Shown here: positions 1 to 11,606 of the stretch, one piece after another | Layout of the letters: each line of letters starts with the position of its first letter | How positions within the stretch are numbered: the first letter of the stretch is position 1 | Source: Purshia tridentata | Taxonomy: Eukaryota; Streptophyta; Magnoliopsida; Rosales; Rosaceae | Assembly: GCA_003254885.1 (NCBI GenBank) | Contig: QANT01009325.1 | Location: forward strand, 54,632-118,631 | Direction of reading: 5' to 3' | Length of the DNA stretch: 64,000 nt | The notes under the pieces: generated by a model | What the model saw: only the letters and a program-made list of their open reading frames with translations | What the model was told of the DNA's origin: nothing | Databases searched by the model: none | Position numbers and translations under genes: made by a program

Positions 1-789
1 AAGCCCCACTTTTATCAACACGGACCTCTCAATTATTTAACTTCCAAAAACGCCCCGTTATTTATCCACAATAATACAAAGCCCTTATATATTTTGTGTT
101 TTCTTAGAGACATTATTACTTCATTTTCGTCGAGTGCATAATCTCAGAGCTTGGGTAGGCATGAACATGTTGCATACACTAGAATTGGAGATGACAATTT
201 TCGATTGATCCTCAAAATTTTTAATTTCAATTGAACCAAGGATTCAGTAAATAAAAAGTGAAACATAATTTCGTTTATTTTTTATAACGTTACAAAGGAT
301 TACAACTCTTCCAAGTTACACAAACAAACACCCCACTGTCTCCTCTACACAAGCTTACTTTGGTTGGTATAATGCTGGGATGCTGATTCCCTCTCTCTGT
401 ACAAACCTATCAGTTGGGACGATGCTGTAAAGTGTAAACTATAGTTCAAAGTAACTACCCGAAAAAAAAAAGAAAAAAAAAATGAAACCACACATCCTGT
501 GTCTAGTTACTCAAAAGACGATGAATTTTGGCTATTGACAAGAACCCTATACTCATTGATTCCCTAAACTTCCGTTACTCGAAAAGTTTCAGGCACTCCT
601 AGACCATGAATTCTATTTAGCAGGAGAAGAAGAAAAGACCTTTTCTTCTTTGGAGTGACTCCGAGGAGGACACTTCAAAATGACTGCCATACATCATCAT
701 AAGATCGAACTATACAACCCATCACACTGGTATCGCACTGGTAAGTTTTGTTCTCACCAATGCAAAACAAGATGATGAACCAAGAAACT
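1..789. other. Gene-free stretch, probable 3' UTR of the S-acyltransferase
   Basis: I see no coding sequence here. The right part, up to the stop codon at 790-792, is probably the 3' untranslated region of the minus-strand S-acyltransferase gene. There is an A-rich run near 460-482. The left end is AT-rich and unrecognised. Confidence 0.5.
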
Positions 790-3700
790 TCAATTTGATG
801 TTGATACACCAGAAGCGTAATCATACGCTGTATGGAAGCGAAGTCCAGATCCAATATGTCCTGATGTGGGGCATGCCCAACTGAAGATATTTGGACCTAG
901 TACCTGAAGCAGTCAAACATGAATAGAACGTGATGGATGTCTAGAATAAAATCATAATAACAAATACACTACAGGAGAAGAAGGGAAAATACCGTCGTCA
1001 GATTTTCATAGGCACCGAGATCATATGGATGTGAATAGATTTGCCCTCCTTTCTCTGCAAGCCACATAGCTCTCACTCCTTCATGATACTGCCATAAAGT
1101 AGGGGAAAAAAAGTGCCAATGAAATAGTAGTCCAGATATCAATATCAGGTTAGGTTGGCCACCAAACAGCTGAACAATGAAATACAATTTGTTAATTCCT
1201 AATAACCTCAATTGTGGTCTTGTTTTGCAAAATGAGGTAGATATGCCAACCTAAAAGAACACTCAGTGCCACACACAAGGGAACTAGCAACAGCCCAGAA
1301 ATGACCTGAAAATGAACATAAAAATGATTAGCAAACTGTCTCATTTGCGAGGCTCAAACATACGCCAAACACATAACCTTACATATGCAGCTCTAAAGGA
1401 GTCTCCACTTTGCTGCTCATCCCTTTGGGAATCAGTAGTTAGACTACCCACAAGCAAGACCTGAAAATTTTAAGCGTAGAACCAACTTGAAAATAATGAA
1501 ACAATCAAAATAAAGGAAAGCAAATTGTCTTAAGAAATATTGAAAGAAACACACCCAGAAGCCAATGCATGCAATTATAGTATAAGGAATAGTCAGAAAA
1601 AAGAACAAAAATGCACAAGTCAAGTTGGATTTAAATAACATAATAACTTACCAGGGAATAGGTGCATGCTATCACGGCATACACAACGAAGATGAAGAAG
1701 ACCTTATAGTTTGCATGGCCAACGCAATTATTAATCCATATGCAATGGTGGTCCTTACAACCAAGAGGCAGCACTTCAGCACATTATCCAGGACGTAGAA
1801 GGCATTAAAGATAACATAAATAAAGCATACCATTCGCAAAACACATCTTCTGCATACACGACAGTGATGTGCACGAGCCGGCTTATAGAGAGAACACTTT
1901 TGGCAATATCTCAAATCCCCTCCCTGCAAAAGCATTTCACCCATCAGTCATCTAGGAATCAACGCTCACACTTTTCTATTCCATTGCAAGTAAAGATTAC
2001 TTGTTCCAATAAGTTGTTTTTTTTTCTTATTGTTATTAATGTAATAGTAATAATGATGATAATGATGATAATATAATAATAACAATAATAATAGTGTTGG
2101 ACAACCATTTCAGATGACATCTTCATTGAAAGAAATCAAAGGCAGAATGATTTACAAATATTATCCGTCTCTTTCCACATGCTTGCCTACAGAACATTAT
2201 TAAAAAACTAGCAAAAAAAATACAAGAAGAGTATACTCTAAAAATGAGTTTTTCTCCCAAAACAAAGATATAAACCCAGGGCCTATCTCCCCCTCAATTC
2301 ACCCCTTCCCTTAACACTTCTAGCTAATGCTTAAAGATGATTGATCATATGATAACAATCAAGTACAAGTACATGTGGGAATATGATCACAATCTAGCTT
2401 AACATCAACGTACTATCTAGAACGAATCAAATACGAACCTCTAGATGTTCACTAATGGTACCTAAGAAAAGTTGGCATTTTATGTAAGAACTGACTGACT
2501 AGGAGCAGCTAGGCTTGAATGACAAAATATGAGAGATTACAAATTAAAAGTGAATATTTGAGGATTGAGTCTGTTAGTTTTCCAAATATATATTTACCAA
2601 TGATTTTGGTGCATCTATTAGCGTTGGAGCGTATCGACGGACTGGTGAGTTTGCCCCACTCAATTAACATGGAGACATTGTTCAGTTGTCACTTGTCAGA
2701 GCAACTGAACATGAATATCCAAGAGGAAGTGACAAAGACTTAGAGATATTTAAGGGTAACCTAACCCTACTGGATTGGTTTTTATTCCAATTCAATAGTT
2801 GAAGATTCATGTAGGAGATAAAAGATAACGAGTCACGACAAATAATGTTAATCATCTTTCTGAACTTTCCATTTGAAATAGAACCTGACATAAAACAATG
2901 CCATTCAAAGATCTGGGAAACGACAAGTATTGGAAGTTGGAACTACATGTCCATCAAGGCTTAGCAAAAAGTGAAAGCAGATACAGCTTTGACTGATATC
3001 ACACATACATGCATTATAACGGTAGCTCGCTATATTTATAATGAGCATTAAAAACCAACATAGATGTACCGCAATCTTCAGAACATTCCAATTTCCAAGT
3101 GTTTAAAATGGAAATTGTAAAATTCATGCATTCCAGCCTTGAGAACAGCGGCTGGTGAAGCCTTCATCCCAGTTATCAACTTTCTCATCTTCTACAAGTT
3201 CCTAGGGATATTGGGAAGTTTCATTATAAGTTTATAGTTCAAAGATTTATACTGTTAGAAACAAAGGTTTACTCACGGCCTATCAAAATCATTGTTTTTC
3301 CTTTTAAATCCATCTTTACGGTTATGATTCTTTTCTTTTTTAATAAGTAAGCAATGATTACAGAATTTTACAAAACCAGGATCCAAAGTGACTCAATAAC
3401 TGTTACATGGTGAATTGCCTACTAACACTCACATGCAAATATGCTATTTTGTTGATTCCCCTGATTCCAAATCAGCTGAGATAAAATAATCACCAAATAA
3501 CATCCTACAAACTCATAAATCCTTGTCACCATTACTCTCACCGTGGTTCCTACAACATCTAACAGGTCAATCCAAATAAAAGACCCTGACTTTTTCGGCC
3601 AAAAGCAATCATAAGCATATTAAATCAAAATTCAAGCCACAATCTTGAAACATATACAAGAATGGGCATGACCCAAATCATTAAAATCCAAGAAATGACA

Positions 3701-4046
3701 GAAACAGCACATACACCTTAAAACCTTAAACTCAAATTTCACGATAAAAACAACGTGCGAAATTATATACCTTGCGCTTGATCTCGTGGATAGGGTTTTG
3801 CGAATCTTCGACGTCGGGCATGTACGTGGAAGGGACCCGACCCGGATCCCGGAACACGGAGACGGTGTAGTTGAAGACGCACATAAAGGCCAAGGCGGTG
3901 AAGCTGGCGGCGTTCATCAACCCCGGCGACGACGTGAGACCGAACCAGCGGTCTATGAAGACGAAGACTGTGGAGAAGTAAATGTAGGCGATGGCGAGGA
4001 CGACGACGGTTACGGGGAGAGAGAATCTGAAGCTTCGCCGCGTCAT
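790..4046 (-). CDS. PAT16: DHHC-type protein S-acyltransferase (PAT16-like)
   Basis: Palmitoyltransferase that attaches acyl chains to cysteines of membrane-associated proteins. I read seven exons: 4046-3771, 1923-1831, 1753-1652, 1460-1383, 1305-1207, 1088-993 and 903-790, giving 285 residues, close to the Arabidopsis PAT16 length I remember. The start is the ATG at 4046 (MTRRSF); the reading frame is open further upstream but has no earlier ATG. Two membrane segments lie in exon 1. The cysteine-rich domain ([16 protein letters not shown], then CRRCVLRM) is followed by the catalytic DHHC, which is split from the upstream part of its domain by an intron at 1754-1830. The TTxE motif (KTTIEYHEG) spans the exon 5/6 junction. 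The first intron is about 1.85 kb. Two further membrane spans follow the DHHC domain. Endomembrane location is inferred from the family. Splice sites are all GT-AG. Confidence 0.93.
2030..2095. repeat. AT-rich trinucleotide-like microsatellite in intron 1
   Basis: Imperfect runs of aat/gat triplets (aatgatgataatgatgat, then ataataataacaataataat) inside the long first intron of the S-acyltransferase gene. Likely length-polymorphic; no function is suggested. Confidence 0.7.
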
Positions 4047-5695
4047 TGTGTCTGGGAACGACGACGTTTTCGGAGGCACCGGCGCCAAAACGACGGCGTC
4101 TCCTGGGTTTGAGGTTGGGGGTGGTCCTTTTAGCCGAAAAAATGGGAGTTTTGGAGGTTGGTGACGAGCTTGCTTGTAAATCTCGATGGTGCCGTTGTTG
4201 TGACTTTACGGAATTACCCTTCGAGTTTTATTGTTTTACGGGTAATACCGTTTTGATATGGAGTTTTAGGTGGTTTTGTGACTTTTGTCATGGTCCTTTT
4301 TCTTTTTTGGGTAAATAAACATTTTTAATGAAGAAAGAAGAAACCAGACCCCTAACCAACCAGGAAACTATAAAACAACAACACTATACAGATCAAACAG
4401 ACATATGCCAATAAAATCATTGCAGAAATATTTTGCTTCACATTTAAACAACCAAGCCTGCACCTAACAGTTTCAATTATGGTTTATTTAATGCGGGGAT
4501 GATGATTCCAACTTAAAACATCTTTTAACGTTCTAGAGATAGATACAAGTATACCAATAGCTAATTAATAATTTGAATTGTAGACTTATATGTAAAAACC
4601 AAAAAAAAAAAAAAACGAGCTTACATATTTTGAGAATGAATAAGATGCATCTTAGGTTCTTAACTGTTCATAAAATTTAATAATGGGCAAAGCTTCTTCT
4701 TTTTTTGGTAAGTGCGAAGCTTATTGGATAGTCTCTATATGTTGATATATATTATAATGGGTAATGCCAATTGAGATTTCATGTTTCCAAATGCTTTGTC
4801 CCTTCTTGTTCTCTATTTACAAAGTTCATGAAAAATTATTTTTTTATTAAAGTAAAATAAGAATCAAAAAGCATATCTCAAACTTTGTTAGTAAATACAG
4901 AAATGAACATACTATTTTGGAATATGAGATTTGGTGTCAGTTAAATAGTATATTTTAATGGTGGTCCTAAAAGTTGACCATGTGTATATGATCAGCTAAA
5001 TATGATCAGTTGAGAAAATCTCAAAAGTATTATCCATATTATAACTAAATGAATTAATAAGAATAAAAAAAGAGAAAAACTAAATGGATGAGATATTTTT
5101 GTTGTTCTCTTCTACTCTAAATATTATATTTTAATTATTCTTTAAATTTATTTGTTTTAATTTATGTTTATATTTAATATTGGCGAGAGTTTAGATCATG
5201 TAGTCTTTTTGAAGGAAGTGTTATTTTGCTTACCGTAAAAAAGTGGTGGTGAACAACATCACCATACTAACCAGTGATAAATAAAATATTTCTTTTCTAA
5301 AGGTTCGACTTGACTTATTTAACAAGTCTAGTATGTATCAAAATATTTTGTATAATTTTAAGATGGTAGGTTGGTATATGGGATGAGTGAATTAATTCTC
5401 TTTAAATGTAACATTGTCTATACCAATTAAAGCGAGAATTGAACTCTCACATTAATTTAAAGATACAACATATTACTTAGAAGAAAATTATATTCAATAA
5501 ATGGCATTACAAGTCAAAACCCTAGCGATTCTTTCATAGAGTAGGAAAATACTAATGGAACAATCAATATACCATCAATCTATCATAAGCTTAAAACCCT
5601 CAAGACCTTTTTCCCACAACCCTTTTTCTAGGAGCGAGCAACAAGAAAAAAGAAAATGAAATGAAACAAAACAAATGTATGACCAAAATTTGAAA
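4047..5695. other. Gene-free stretch between the S-acyltransferase promoter and the laccase 3' end
   Basis: This holds the S-acyltransferase promoter and 5' UTR at its left edge and the laccase 3' UTR at its right edge. The rest is AT-rich and has no coding sequence I can support. A short T-rich insertion flanked by a near-perfect 9-bp repeat (gcaaagctt at 4687-4695, gcgaagctt at 4714-4722) is described under findings. Confidence 0.5.
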
Positions 5696-7998
5696 TTAAC
5701 ATCTGGGAAGATCAGACGGTGGAGGAGGCAACTTTTGATTGCGCCGCTTTCCATCGGTGACCAACCACGCCATCTTCAATCCCCAGCTAGTGTGCACTTC
5801 TAGGTGGCAGTGCATGAACCAAACACCTATTACATCACCAGACGTAAACCTACTATATTAGCTAGAGGTTTAATAAATGAAGATGGTACAATTAGCAATA
5901 CGTTTAGAGCAATAAACTACACATAAATAATTAATTACCTGGATTATCAGCACGAAAGCGTATGGCAACCCACCCACCAGAAGGCACACCAACGGTGTTC
6001 CTCTCAGCAGGATCAACAAGGTTATAATTTTTAGGGTCCTTGTTGGGATTAAAGTTTCCAAAGCCTAACCCCACCACGAAAAAATTAAAGCCATGGAGGT
6101 GGAGTGGGTGGCTCTCCGTCGCAATAATGCTAGTGTCTTGCAAAACCACCTCCACGCTAGTATTGAAGGGCAGCACCGCCACCTTAGTCCCACTGCTCAC
6201 GGCAGTGTTGTTCGGTGGAGTCCCTGTGTAATTGAATTTGAATGGCGGGTTTGCCGGGAAATCCGTGGTGTACACACCCTTGGATCGGTTAAAGAAGTGG
6301 GCCTGGAGAAGGGCTATATTGGGCTGCACAAATGTCACGTTGTTGATGGCCGCTGTGAGCTTCGTGTTGTTTGGGCCTTGACACGTTCGGCTCTTAGAAC
6401 ATGGGCTTAGTCCCAGGCCCACAGTGAAGAAGAAGTTCTTGTCCACGGTTCTGGGGACATTTGCTGGGAACTTGGCATTTGCCAAGCTACGGATTTTCTG
6501 GTTGTACTTCATGGAAAACGACGTGTCGTTCATCTTCGGAAGCACAGGTGTGAGAAGAGGGAGCTTCTTCTTGTTCTTGTTGCTTGAGGCAGAAGTAGAT
6601 GTCTCGTATTCAAGTAGACCAGTCGTGGTAGAGTTGTCGAAGGCCGCTGGGCTGGAGACGAAAGGCCTAGCGGCCATGACAAAGGTGGCATTTGGGGACT
6701 TCGATTTGGTCCTCAACAAAACATTGGTGGTCTGTCCTGGGGAGATGAGAACAGTTTTGGTTTGAAAAGGCTTGACATACACGGCATCGGCTTCAACAAC
6801 AGTGAGGGTGTGGTTGGCAATGCTGAAGAAGAGCTCGTTGTTGAGTGCAGCGTTGATCAAACGGAGCAGATAGGTCCTCCCTGGCTTCACCTTCAGCTTG
6901 TACGTATCTGCAGCATGAAATTATTAATACTGGACATGGTTTATTCTCTAATCCACAAACTTATTGCTATAATTTTGAATTAGTCAATCTTAATAGTAGT
7001 ACTACCTTTGGCTGAGCAGTTGTACAAAGGCCCTGGAAGACCATTGATGGTATAGGCATCAGAGACATTTGGTGCCGACCCTGTTTGTGTGGCTTGGTTG
7101 ATGACTGTTTCTGTGTCTGCTTTCCACCATTCTCCTGCAATTCAACATAAGTTTCATGATTTCTAAAAGACATTCAAATCGCTAATAGTCTTTTTTACTG
7201 GGTAATATTCTAGATATGTGACATCTTATGTTGTCGGTACGTCCAACAATGTTCGTTTGAGTAGAGGGAGTTACCAAAAATTATAGGAATAACTTCTTTG
7301 AAGGGTTGTGGGAATGGGTAAGGCACATGTTTTTTAGGGAGGATGACAATAGGTCCATAGAGGGTTGCCCTAAGCCAGGAGATGTGGGCATGCCAGAACA
7401 AGGTGCCTCTTTGGCCAGTAATGGTGAAGTTGTAAACAAAACTCTGTCCTGTCTGAATTGGGCACTGTGTGATATATGAAGGTCCATCTGCCCATCCACT
7501 CCTTAATTGCCTGATTCCATGCCTGCAATAATTCTCCAAATTTCAAGCACTCAGCATTGTTTAAAAGCCAATAAAATATGCAAACCAACCAACCAAAGCT
7601 AGCTATAACCACAAGACAAAGAATTGGGCAGTTGGTATACCAATGGAGGGTGACATTGTTCTGAACATGATTGACAACCTTGATCTCTAGCCTGTCACCT
7701 TCCCTTGCTATGATCCTAGGCCCTGGGAACTGCCCATTCACAGTCAAAATGCTCTTTGTTTGACAAAGCCTTGTCACATTTTGTAACTTGATCTGTGCAA
7801 ATCAATAAACAGAGACAAGCTAGCAGATTAACATGTCAGTTTCACATAAAATTGTATATGATAATTAATGCAATACATGCATACATTGAACTTGTAGTGC
7901 CTGGTGACCCTTGCATGTTTTGCAAGTGCTAGGTCAGGCATTAATACACACAAAAATGCACAAACGGCAAAGAACATAGCCATTGAACTAGAACCCAT
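5696..7998 (-). CDS. Laccase (multicopper oxidase), lignin-type clade
   Basis: Secreted blue copper oxidase that oxidises monolignols or other phenolics in the cell wall while reducing oxygen to water. Six exons: 7998-7885, 7792-7641, 7522-7275, 7134-7006, 6907-5939 and 5826-5696, giving 580 residues, normal for plant laccases. An N-terminal signal peptide of about 26 residues ends near LALA. All four copper-ligand motifs are present: HWHG (split by the intron at 7523-7640), [19 protein letters not shown] and [12 protein letters not shown]. Many N-glycosylation sequons (NNT, NDT, NVT) fit a wall protein. The carboxy end [10 protein letters not shown] is typical. By eye it is closest to the LAC2/LAC17 group, but the exact orthologue is not settled. 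The start is the ATG at 7998; a GTG upstream at 8016 is not used. A miR397-like target lies at 6838-6858. Confidence 0.95.
6838..6858 (-). promoter_or_regulatory. miR397-type target site in laccase mRNA
   Basis: The plus strand here reads ttgttgagtgcagcgttgat plus c, so the mRNA is complementary. Compared with the miR397 sequence I remember, pairing is perfect at miRNA positions 4-20, with mismatches at 2, 3 and 21. The site falls in the codons for INAALNNEL, where miR397 sites of other laccases lie. Cleavage at this copy is inferred; two mismatches near the miRNA 5' end may weaken it. Confidence 0.65.
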
Positions 7999-9238
7999 CT
8001 CTCTAATATAGCTCACTTAATCCGCTGAACCTTTTCAATGCTGAGTTGGGGTTGTATGGATGAAAGAAAGAGCAGGCTGATGAGGCATTTTATATGGTGA
8101 GAAGTTATGCTAGCATGCAGCGCAGGCCTTGTTAATTAGGTGATTGATTGAGATTACTTTGCAGGTGCTATGCCTTCAGCTACAAATTACATGCTGGTCT
8201 GGTCAAGCTTTATTTTAGAGTGCTGGTCAAGCCAGATTATATTTGTTAATTGTTTCTCTAACGGTATCATTGGAATTCCTAAAATGCCCCTTGCAGACAG
8301 TTGGAACTTGGAACAAACTTAATGTTGATTGAGGTCAACATCTTCAAGATTACATGATACCATTAAAAGTTTATTACAACTTGAGATGGGCATTTTTGTC
8401 AAATTAAATGGAAGCAATCCATGTCGTTTTGAGTAGAAACTAGAAAGTCAAATAGCATTAAACATTTTTGGTAAGAAAAGGGATTGATTTGAGAATGGGA
8501 ATGGTTGCCTGGTAGCCTTCAACCTCCTACCATTGATACTTTGTAATCAAGGCAAAAGAATTAAGCAGCAGGAAGGTGTTACTGTTACACCATCTTGTTA
8601 GCTGTCGTTTGTTCATTACTGTACCAATATTAACAGCTTTGATGTTAATGGATCTTCTTGTTCTTCAACCCTTTCAAATTTCATTGTCCTTTTTCGAGAA
8701 ACTATTCCATAATGAAAATCAGCCAGCCATATCAGATCAATCAATATCAAGTTTGAGAATGTTATCGATGAACAAAAAAGATCTTATCCTAGGGGTGTCA
8801 CATTGAGACATTCTCTCTCTCTCTCTCCCAACATACAATAAAAATAAGATATTGCTTTTTAGTCTATCATTTTTATCAATTTTGATCGACAAAATTGCTT
8901 ATTTTAAGCCGTAGAAATTAGATTCACCGTTAGATTCTAGAGCTTATGCACTAGGTTGACATTTACTGATACCATGTAGATATTGGGGTGAGATTTGAAG
9001 ATAAATTGATCAGATTAAACTTTGAAAATATTAAATCGATATCTATAGTATGAACAGCTACACTAATCCCGACTGCCATTGACCAAAAAAACATGTTCTA
9101 ACTACTAACAACAAGTAATGGGCCTTCCAACTATGCTGTTGAAAATAAATCAACAGAAAGGATCCAAAATAAATGGGCCTTAAAGCTCTGTCTAAATTAC
9201 AGCAGCATTGGGCTTGAAGCCTTGAATAGTTTGCAAGT

Positions 9239-9287
9239 TATATACAACGGCCTCTTTTTTTTTTTGGCCAAGTATATACAACGGCCT
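9239..9287. repeat. 19-bp poly-T insertion flanked by 15-bp direct repeats
   Basis: The 15-mer tatatacaacggcct occurs at 9239-9253 and again, perfectly, at 9273-9287. Between them lie 19 bases: a T run followed by ggccaag. The layout looks like a target-site duplication around a tiny inserted tail. Confidence 0.7.
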
Positions 9288-9942
9288 TTAACCATACATA
9301 AATATTGTTGTACCACCATAAAGATTGGTTGGTGATGACTGATGAACCATTATTGGTCCAAGGCAACCCAAGTACTATCTCTAATAATGAACCACTTTCG
9401 TTGCTCACTTCCCATTTAAGTGTCAACAAACTTTATGTTGAAATTGATTCTTTTTCCGTTCTTAGATTCTCAACTAAGACCACAAAATTTAACAAAATAA
9501 ATTAATTGAGCATGAGTAGACTACCAAAATCTCAAGGATCAACTACTATGAGACTTGATATTTAGACTTTTTAAGTTAAGCCTATAAAAATTTTACATGA
9601 ACATTTGAACGCTCTTTTAATTGTTATGCAAGAACATGATATTACAACGTACAAAATTTAATTATATATTTAGAGTTTTGAAATTAAAATTTAATTTATT
9701 TCGATATTTTGTCTGAATTTATGTGTTTTGATACTCGAATATCTTTCTTAACATATGTAAAAAGATAATTACACAAACTATACATTAAAAAAAAACGCAA
9801 ATAAACTGTTAATATTAGATTTAACTGTCACATCTATATTGTTGTTACAAAATCAACTCTCCATCACACATTATTGACAAAAATAAGTTTGTGCAACAAT
9901 CTTAATCCTACATCTATCTAATCTACTCTTATCGTCCAATAA

Positions 9943-9984
9943 ATGGTCCATACATTGGTACCGAAAAAAATATGGTCCATACAT
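9943..9984. repeat. 16-bp poly-A insertion flanked by 13-bp direct repeats
   Basis: The 13-mer atggtccatacat occurs at 9943-9955 and at 9972-9984 around the 16 bases tggtaccgaaaaaaat. Same architecture as 9239-9287 but in the opposite orientation. Confidence 0.7.
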
Positions 9985-10124
9985 CAAGAATTCAAGATGG
10001 AATACAGAATGAAGACAACAACAGTAATAAATATTTTTAGGACCACTGCAATATTATGGTCTTTAGCTACACAATAATCCAACCGGTCCAATCAAAGAAC
10101 TGTGATCTAGTACTAACGTAACTA

Positions 10125-11465
10125 CTATACACTCAGGCCAACTCTCTGACCCGCCAAATCACACTGCACCTGAGCCAGACCGATTCTAGAATTTAGAAGA
10201 TCAAATTCCATCCACACGTTTTGCTGATGATGGTGACCAATCACATACGCCTCCACTCCCAAAAGGTCTGAGTTTCCAAACGTGAAGCACTGCAGTGAAT
10301 CATTCCCTCTAACTTGATCCGGTACGCGATACAATAACTGATTACCCGATACCTTCATATCGGCTCCCCTAAACATTAAAGTCACGGTGGGTAAGTGGGG
10401 GAGTTTTGATTGACTCGGTGGGACCCGGTAGCACAGATCCATAGCTCCTTGGAAAACAAAGTTCGGGTCATCCAAAACCGTTAAAATCTTGGCGGTTTGG
10501 TTCAAGAACTCGTTTCTCAAAGCGGTGTAAACCGGGCCGAGTAGGAAAGTGAACTGGGTCCCCGAGTCGACCATGGTCTGGCCCGCCCCGGTATGGTCTG
10601 GTACGAACACGGATTTCGGTATTGGAAGCAACTTATCGGAAACCTTAATGCCTTCGAGCTGGACGGTGTAAGCGAGTCGGTCGAAGTACGGCAATGGGGT
10701 TGAGATTTGGATCAATGGGGTGTAGTTTAGCGGCGCGATCCAAGAGAAATTGGCGTCGCCGAGAAGTAACAGTCCCGAAAAATCGGAGCCCGAAATGCAG
10801 TACGAAAACTTCGGAAAACCCATTTGGGAAACGAAGGAGATAGACCCGCGGTTCATACCCATTAACCCGGTGGTCTTCGAGTCTTCCTCTGAGTTGGAGC
10901 TGAAGCTCGAGTCCATGCATCCGAATATCAAACCCGAAATTCCGGAGCTTCCGATGTAGAATGTATCGGAGGCGAGATTGCCTTCGGAGGAGGAGGCGTC
11001 AGCGTAGGAGAGAGTAGCGTGGCAGAGCTTGTTGGAGTCGCACGAAGCGGGTATGGGAAGGTCTCGGGTCCGGGTCGTACACGTGGCTGAGGAACAGGGG
11101 ATGGGCGAGTAGGAGGAGGAGCGGGTCGGGTCGAATGTGGAAAAGTTTCGGGTTTTGTTGCATTGAAGCCACGAAAGCTCGCTTCCTGTGTCTATGACCA
11201 TGGAAACGTTCTGTGGAGGCGTTCCCACTGCGACAGAGACTGTGAGAGTGACGTTGTGGTGGAAAGGAAGCTTGTTTGGGGACCTTGGGGGGGACCCAGA
11301 TGGAATTTTTTGGGTTTTGAGAGGCAAAACAAGGAATGGAGTTTGAGAGAAGCAGAGTATGGTTCCAGTACTGAAGCAAATGATGGCAACAGTGCAGAAT
11401 ATGAGAAAAGACCGAAACTTGAGACATGGGTTTGGCTTGGAGTTGCAGAAAGTGCAGGCTTTCAT
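10125..11465 (-). CDS. PCS1: Aspartic protease PCS1-like (pepsin family A1)
   Basis: Intronless gene of 446 residues for a pepsin-like aspartic endopeptidase. The first catalytic motif DTGS is at residues 92-95 and the second, DSGT, at about 300-303; both aspartates are present. An N-terminal hydrophobic segment (about residues 18-40) fits a signal peptide or anchor. Paired cysteines between the two lobes match the plant nucellin-like type. Length and organisation match Arabidopsis PCS1 (PROMOTION OF CELL SURVIVAL 1, about 450 residues, intronless), an endoplasmic-reticulum protease tied to gametophyte and embryo survival. Its neighbour to the right is an AVT1 transporter, as in Arabidopsis, which supports orthology. 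The start is the first ATG, at 11465. Confidence 0.92.
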   Translation of the reverse strand: MKACTFCNSKPNPCLKFRSFLIFCTVAIICFSTGTILCFSQTPFLVLPLKTQKIPSGSPPRSPNKLPFHHNVTLTVSVAVGTPPQNVSMVIDTGSELSWLQCNKTRNFSTFDPTRSSSYSPIPCSSATCTTRTRDLPIPASCDSNKLCHATLSYADASSSEGNLASDTFYIGSSGISGLIFGCMDSSFSSNSEEDSKTTGLMGMNRGSISFVSQMGFPKFSYCISGSDFSGLLLLGDANFSWIAPLNYTPLIQISTPLPYFDRLAYTVQLEGIKVSDKLLPIPKSVFVPDHTGAGQTMVDSGTQFTFLLGPVYTALRNEFLNQTAKILTVLDDPNFVFQGAMDLCYRVPPSQSKLPHLPTVTLMFRGADMKVSGNQLLYRVPDQVRGNDSLQCFTFGNSDLLGVEAYVIGHHHQQNVWMEFDLLNSRIGLAQVQCDLAGQRVGLSV

Positions 11466-11499
11466 GGTGGTTTAATATAGTGTGCTTCAAATGGAATGG

Positions 11500-11606
11500 T
11501 TTGGGGAGTGAGTGAAGTGGAAGAAATTAAAATGGTAGTTTGGGGAGTAAGCAAAAATGTGGAAGAAATTAAAATGGTAGTTTTGGGAGCGAGTGAAGTG
11601 GAAGGG
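11500..11606. repeat. Short tandem repeat just upstream of PCS1
   Basis: Three imperfect units of about 39-42 bp, each starting near tttggggag and ending with gaaattaaaatggtag (third unit cut short), lie 35-140 bp upstream of the PCS1 ATG, so in its 5' UTR or core promoter. Confidence 0.7.

Larger units (their letters stand above)
7999..10124. other. Laccase promoter region and gene-free DNA
   Basis: The part next to 7998 must contain the laccase promoter and 5' UTR. The remainder has no gene I can support. It holds a short CT run near 8813-8828 and two small insertions flanked by direct repeats (9239-9287 and 9943-9984, listed separately). Confidence 0.5.

Noticed and set aside
4047-4088. 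S-acyltransferase start upstream at 4088
   Set aside because: That codon is TTG. The ATG at 4046 matches the start of known PAT16 proteins.
7999-8016. Laccase start at the GTG codon at 8016
   Set aside because: The ATG at 7998 gives a normal signal peptide; non-ATG starts are not expected for this family.
10645-11490. Overlapping open frames on both strands within the PCS1 gene
   Set aside because: Shadows of a GC-rich intronless gene with all catalytic motifs in one frame.
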